From the NCBI GenBank assembly GCA_001655205.1, contig LPNZ01008021.1, positions 1 to 21,333 on the forward strand: a DNA stretch of 21,333 nucleotides. The letters are read 5' to 3'. How positions within the stretch are numbered: the stretch's first letter is position 1; each line of letters starts with the position of its first letter. The notes beneath the pieces were generated by a model. That model did not search any database. It was not told the DNA's origin and worked only from the letters and a program-made list of their open reading frames with translations. Below, in pieces: positions 18,701 through 21,333 of this stretch. A program made the position numbers and the translations under genes. Source of the DNA: Lenisia limosa. Its lineage: Eukaryota > Breviatea.

Positions 18701-19184
18701 CGCATGTTGAAGTCGTCCATCGTCTGCGTATCCATTAAAAAGGCATATCGAAGGATTAGTTTTACAAATGTTTCTGGTGGTGAATTTCGGTTACGAAGTC
18801 TTTTTTTCTTCACTGCTTTATAACGTTTTTAGATATCATCCAGAAATGAGCAGGGACCTTGTAAGGACCCAGGAGCAGCGTCGAAATTCAAAGAGGATGT
18901 TAATTCAATTCAATTCAGTAATTCAACTCCGACAGATTCAGGTAGTAGAAGGGAGAATAGGGATTATATGACGATATAAACAATTATAAACTTATAACCA
19001 AGTTATTCATGCTACATAAGAAGGGATTGGATGAGCTAGGTGTGCGGAACACACGAGAGCTGCTGGTATTTGAGAGAAATGATTCCGCTATGCCTCCCAC
19101 TTGAACATCCTCAATGGGTTTCCAATGATTTGTGGCAAGAGAAGAAAATACAAGGCAGAGGCCAAGTAGAAGAAGCTTCAGCAT
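12723..19184 (-). CDS. Predicted secreted protein with tandem DJ-1/PfpI domains
   Basis: Exons in transcription order: 19101-19184, 18646-18723, 18472-18531, 18161-18289, 17274-17349, 16925-16974, 16291-16392, 15872-15923, 15641-15720, 15392-15448, 15172-15261, 14565-14633, 14269-14324, 13973-14060, 13609-13698 (its start could be 13710), 13142-13211, 12923-13022, 12723-12813; phases agree at every join. The product is about 473 residues, with a signal peptide (MLKLLLLGLCLVFSSLA). Domain 1 (about 58-240) shows YRIALFAGDFVEDIEIE with the family's Glu, YDFIYVAGGVW, the nucleophile elbow GFLCSGASLL (Cys about 168) and YANGNILMGRSP. Domain 2 (about 292-473) shows FNIVASIGADINQ, VVGGFW, GVIATVHSGAQVL and FVVTTAWESF, with His (about 398) in place of Cys. 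DJ-1/PfpI proteins include glyoxalases, proteases, chaperones and deglycase candidates; the substrate here cannot be told. Domain 2 is probably non-catalytic. Several exons end at G-rich donors; two acceptors lie in C runs. Confidence 0.87.
14348..14433. mobile_element. Hairpin (MITE-like) element, subfamily A, diverged
   Basis: The left arm AGCTTCACTTTAGTCCGAAA and the right arm (TTTCGAACCAAAGTGAAGCC) form an imperfect inverted repeat around GAGGATTTATGAGAAATTCA. It lies in the intron between DJ-1-like exons 14565-14633 and 14269-14324. Confidence 0.65.
14640..14722 (+). repeat. Dispersed repeat D, fullest copy, next to an assembly gap
   Basis: G run, AGTAAAATTGGAAAATTTAT, GAAACAAAAAAAGCCCAG, then AATCAACTCTGTTGGCTAAT and AACACAAGCCC, ending shortly before the gap at 14738. 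The second half also occurs at about 13278-13345, reversed near 17030-17070, and in part at 18397-18430. The minus-strand C run supplies the pyrimidine tract of the acceptor for exon 14565-14633. Confidence 0.6.
14927..14965 (-). repeat. Dispersed CCGAAGCCG motif
   Basis: GGCCGAAGCCGTTCACACCA then TCACGCTTATAAGAG. Related copies lie at 672-708 and 2556-2590 (same orientation) and, reversed, at 421-460. Confidence 0.5.
14974..15040. mobile_element. Short hairpin element, subfamily B
   Basis: GGGCTTCCCTACGGTCGCAA on the left and GGGACCGTAGGGAA on the right are inverted repeats around GGGAAATTCAGTC. This is a shortened member of the family with the CCTACGGTC arm. It lies in the intron between DJ-1-like exons 15172-15261 and 14565-14633. 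Confidence 0.65.
15961..16030. repeat. 65-bp palindrome, copy 1
   Basis: GTGACC-CTGGTCTTGACCGATTT and AAAATCGGTCAAGACTTACC-AGTCAC pair as an imperfect hairpin with a short loop. A second copy lies at 16531-16594; the pair flanks DJ-1-like exon 16291-16392. Confidence 0.7.
16135..16246. mobile_element. Inverted-repeat element family C, complete copy
   Basis: The ends CTAGTGCTCCGTGCAAATTT and (reverse complement of the right end) CTAGGGTTCCGTGCAATTAA are inverted repeats. The 112-bp body is AT-rich and non-coding. A degenerate copy lies at 2004-2135. Confidence 0.65.
16531..16594. repeat. 65-bp palindrome, copy 2
   Basis: The inner arms GTCTTGACCGATTT and AAATCGGTCAAGAC are perfect. The outer right arm TCCCGGTCACTGTA matches the inverse of the outer left end of copy 1 (TACAGTGACC), so the two copies together also look like the ends of one larger unit. 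Confidence 0.7.
16797..16905. repeat. AT-rich, self-complementary TATCATAT tract
   Basis: Many overlapping ATATCATAT/ATGATATGAT words make the tract nearly palindromic. Similar tracts lie at about 15778-15836 and 19818-19890. All are intronic or intergenic. Confidence 0.5.
17131..17224. mobile_element. Hairpin (MITE-like) element, subfamily A, intact copy
   Basis: GGCTTCACTTCGGTTCAAAA on the left pairs with TTTTTCGAACCGAAGTAAAC on the right, with inner TATAAATCCTCGAAAACTAT. It lies in the intron just after DJ-1-like exon 17274-17349 (minus strand), beside the donor duplication at 17232-17290. Confidence 0.75.
17232..17290 (+). repeat. Tandem duplication containing a splice donor
   Basis: CTAGCCCAACCATTAGAG occurs twice, 32 bp apart. 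The right copy spans the end of DJ-1-like exon 17274-17349 and its GTTGGG donor on the minus strand; the left copy is an identical second donor. Using the second donor would shift the frame (32 is not a multiple of three). Confidence 0.7.
17781..17875. mobile_element. Hairpin (MITE-like) element, subfamily A, intact copy
   Basis: GGGCTTCAATTCGGTTCGAA on the left pairs with TTTTCGAACCGAAGTGAACC on the right, with inner AATAAATCCTCGAAAACTAT and CGATGTTTCACTGG. It lies in the intron between DJ-1-like exons 18161-18289 and 17274-17349. Confidence 0.75.
17948..18157. repeat. 21-bp minisatellite of donor-like units (10 copies)
   Basis: Ten units of 21 bp read CTCTTACTCACTATCTTATTG or its variant ending TTGCCG on the plus strand. 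On the minus strand each unit carries GTGAGTAAG, a near-ideal splice donor. The array starts four bases beyond the real donor of DJ-1-like exon 18161-18289. As 21 is a multiple of three, frames on both strands stay open through it (SKSGKIV-type heptads on the minus strand), but these frames do not continue the flanking exon. Confidence 0.9.
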
Positions 19185-19649
19185 CGAAAGAATCTCTGTT
19201 GGGGACTGTGTTGGACTCTTTTCTTCCTTCTCTGACTAGAGATAAACAACTTATACGACTATACGTTACTTAACTCTTGACTTAACCTACAAAATGAAAA
19301 TGACAAAAAGAGGCATCTTGTGTCAGGAAAATGTAATAAATGTAAAAATATGTAACATGGCAATTCACACCATACAATAAGTTTGACAACAAAGTCTCGA
19401 GCACAAGTGACAAAGTGCACAAGAGGAGTTGAGGAGTTTGCGAAGAGAAAAACAGCGAGGAACACCCAAGGAGGAATGATACGCACACCTTGTCCCTGAG
19501 CCTTTCCTTTGCCTTGCCTTTTATCTTCCCTTGGCCTCTTGAGGTAATTGAGGGATAAAATAGATTCTTCAAACAAGCAAGCTTAGGGTGTTAATAGTCA
19601 AATGCGGGGTATGATTTGTTTCTTTTGATCCTGCTTTTCCTTTCATCAG
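19185..19649. promoter_or_regulatory. Shared 5' region of a second divergent gene pair
   Basis: This lies between the minus-strand DJ-1-like start (19184) and the first plus-strand exon of the next gene (19650). I see no clear TATA box. A purine-rich minus-strand stretch (about 19490-19545) could be a small exon, but it is low-complexity and has no supporting partner. A plus-strand ATGCGGG before GTATGA (about 19602) could be a tiny start exon whose phase fits exon 19650-19706, with a 41-base intron. Confidence 0.3.
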
Positions 19650-20898
19650 TTTTCCATGACCCGTCTCAGCGTATTCTTTCTGTCCTTCATAAAAGGTTAA
19701 CTCGAGGTGTGTTAGATAAAGTATATTTTGATTGGTTTTGTTTANNNNNNNNNNNNNNNNNNNNNNNNNNNNNNNNNNNNNNNNNNNNNNNNNNNNNNNN
19801 NNNNNNNNNNNNNNNNNTATACATATCGATGTTTATATTTATCATATCTAGTAATATATAATATAATATATATCATACTATATTATATCATATATATTGG
19901 GTAGAAAGCGAGTTTTTCGCTTTTCAACTGTTGTGGCACAACACCATTTCATGAAACTATTCTAATAAGTCCAAAGGAATGCCGATGTTACCAAACTATC
20001 AAAGGATGTTAGATGAGTATGAAGAAGCTTCTAGAAAAATACAAGCTAGGAATCTAGGAATATAAATATAACATTCAATAGAATATAATATACATATCAT
20101 ATCACCAAATAAGAACAAATTCTAGATAGCATATATCCTCGATACATATTTAAATATGGATAGTGCTGGTTTCAACTGTGATATTATTTTTTCTCTAGTT
20201 TTTGAATCACATTTATCTAGCCCCCAATAACCGTGTAGCTTGTTGATTTGAAGTCCCCCACAAGCTCTTGTCATTTCACAACAAACGCTTCCGATCTTTG
20301 ATCTTCCGCCACCGCCGCCGTAGCTGCTGGGCCTTCAGGGGCGTCCCAATATCGTGGGGGATCGGGGTGGTGGTGAATTATTTGTGTTTGTGTTCTACAT
20401 ATCTTTAACNNNNNNNNNNNNNNNNNNNNNNNNNNNNNNNNNNNNNNNNNNNNNNNNNNNNNNNNNNNNNNNNNNNNNNNNNNNNNNNNNNNNNNNNNNN
20501 NNNNNNNNNNNNNNNNNNNNNNNNNNNNNNNNNNNNNNNNNNNNNNNNNNNACATTTTTATCTTCTCTTGCCTGTGTTTCTATCAAGTTTTTGGGCTGTT
20601 TCTCAGCATCTGTGTTTCTATCTGAAATATCATCACAATAAGAATATTTTTCGGGCCTGGAATATGTTATTGTCACGACTGAGAATTATCGATGTTTTAT
20701 AGAGGATTTATCGAGGATTTATCGAGGATTTATCGAGGATTTATCGGGAATTTATCAAGGTTATTGAGGATTTGTTGAGGATTTAGTTTTTTTCGGAACC
20801 GAAAGTGAAGCTCTGTTATTGACACCATTAGGAACACTCTCCTAGAACATGCGAAACAAGCCAAACGCGAGCAGTTATACCTTGCTATTCAGGCTAAT
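19650..20898 (+). CDS. Scattered exons of an unrecognised plus-strand gene (partial)
   Basis: Two exons look real. Exon 19650-19706 follows a strong pyrimidine-rich acceptor (cctttcatcag), reads FHDPSQRILSVLHKRLTR and ends at a GTGTGT donor. Exon 20832-20898 follows ccattag, reads NTLLEHAKQAKREQLYLAIQ and ends at a GTGGGG donor before a gap. The phases (1, then a one-base lead) do not join directly, so at least one exon lies between, perhaps near 20270-20352 or hidden in a gap. The second exon is a charged helix. The gene continues right and no family can be named. A copy of the second exon's end reappears after the gap (20980-21013). Confidence 0.38.
20276..20656 (-). CDS. Possible minus-strand exons overlapping the plus-strand gene
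   Basis: Exon 20554-20656 follows an attccag acceptor and reads PEKYSYCDDISDRNTDAEKQ and on to EDKN before a GT at the gap edge. Exon 20276-20332 follows cctgaag and reads AQQLRRRWRKIKDRKRLL with a TGA stop. Both are phase 0, so they could be the acidic-to-basic C-terminus of a small gene. They conflict with a plus-strand gene across the same stretch unless nested in its intron. The plus strand of 20276-20352 is also open, so strand assignment is uncertain. Confidence 0.25.
20680..20812. mobile_element. Hairpin element, subfamily A, with expanded inner repeat
   Basis: The right arm is TTTCGGAACCGAAAGTGAAG. The inner GAGGATTTATC unit, single in other copies, is repeated about six times with drift. 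The left arm is missing or reduced to AATTATCGATGTTTTA. Confidence 0.6.
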
Positions 20899-20979
20899 GT
20901 GGGGGGGNNNNNNNNNNNNNNNNNNNNNNNNNNNNNNNNNNNNNNNNNNNNNNNNNNNNNNNNNNNNNNNNNNNNNNNN

Positions 20980-21013
20980 CAAACAATATTGTACTTTGCT
21001 TTCCAGGCTAATA
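20980..21013 (+). repeat. Second copy of an exon end, after a gap
   Basis: TTGTACTTTGCTTTCCAGGC then TAATATGGG matches the end of exon 20832-20898 (TTATACCTTGCTATTCAGGC then TAATGTGGG) with a few changes. It is about 110 bp downstream, across the gap 20908-20979. Confidence 0.55.
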
Positions 21014-21181
21014 TGGGAAGGGTTGAAGGGGGGTTAGAGTATTTATTTCAGAAGTGGAGAGTGTGAGATGTGGGGGAGAGGGGAGGGATATCCTGTGGTG
21101 GATGGTATGGATACCATACCAGGCCGTATGTGATGGAGATTAATCCTGGGAGATTGATCGGAGTAATCCAATGGATAAGTA

Positions 21182-21270
21182 GGGCGGTTCAACAAATACT
21201 GGTAAAATATCGTTAGTTTAGAGGATTTATCGAGAAATTCAGTCTTTTTTTTCGAACCGAAGTGAAGTCT
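21182..21270. mobile_element. Hairpin (MITE-like) element, subfamily A
   Basis: The right arm TTTTCGAACCGAAGTGAAGT is well kept; the left arm (GGCGGTTCAACAAATACTGG) is worn. The inner TAAAATATCG and GAGGATTTATCGAGAAATTC sequences are typical of the family in this orientation. Confidence 0.65.
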
Positions 21271-21333
21271 CACTGAGTCAGTATGAAAGGCGTATAATAT
21301 TAATCATTTAGGCAACCGTGGTATCACTGAGAG

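Overview
The window is nuclear DNA of an intron-rich, AT-rich eukaryote. Genes are cut into short exons (24-129 bp) with GT-AG introns, several long N runs mark assembly gaps, and small palindromic transposon-like elements sit mostly in introns. A protist is the most likely source. The species cannot be named from the sequence; a rhizarian or foraminiferan is only a guess from the general look. Nothing suggests prokaryotic operons, CRISPR arrays or rRNA/tRNA genes.

Layout, with strictly alternating gene strands. (1) 81-569 (+): the last two exons of an unrecognised gene that enters from the left, ending in a basic tail. (2) 7824 down to about 1312 (-): a gene for a secreted fibrinogen-like protein with signal peptide, short coiled coil, Cys-rich exon and fibrinogen/collagen-propeptide-like C-terminal domain. 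A large intron holds a GC-rich, decayed tyrosine-recombinase (DIRS/Ngaro-type) retrotransposon at about 4455-6101. (3) 8338-12331 (+): a ten-exon ankyrin-repeat gene in which nearly every exon is one 33-residue repeat and every intron is phase 0. (4) 19184 down to 12723 (-): an 18-exon gene for a predicted secreted protein of about 473 residues with two tandem DJ-1/PfpI domains, the first with the nucleophile Cys and the second with His there. (5) About 19650 to beyond 21333 (+): scattered exons of an unrecognised gene.

Genes 2/3 and 4/5 are therefore divergent pairs with short shared 5' regions (7825-8337 and 19185-19649), and genes 1/2 and 3/4 are convergent. No shared pathway links the genes; the two minus-strand products both look secreted.

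The non-coding space is rich. It holds a family of about 95-bp hairpin elements in two arm subfamilies, a second inverted-repeat family (two copies), a 65-bp palindrome that occurs twice around one exon, a 21-bp minisatellite made of splice-donor-like units directly after a real donor, copies of exon ends inside the following introns, and a dispersed repeat that keeps company with G/C homopolymers and assembly gaps. Gaps lie at 6351-6453, 6782-6914, 9326-9466, 11805-11883, 13468-13585, 14738-14833, 17091-17100, 17386-17463, 18307-18396, 19745-19817, 20410-20551 and 20908-20979. All gene models were spliced by eye from reading frame, splice-site and phase agreement, without transcripts.
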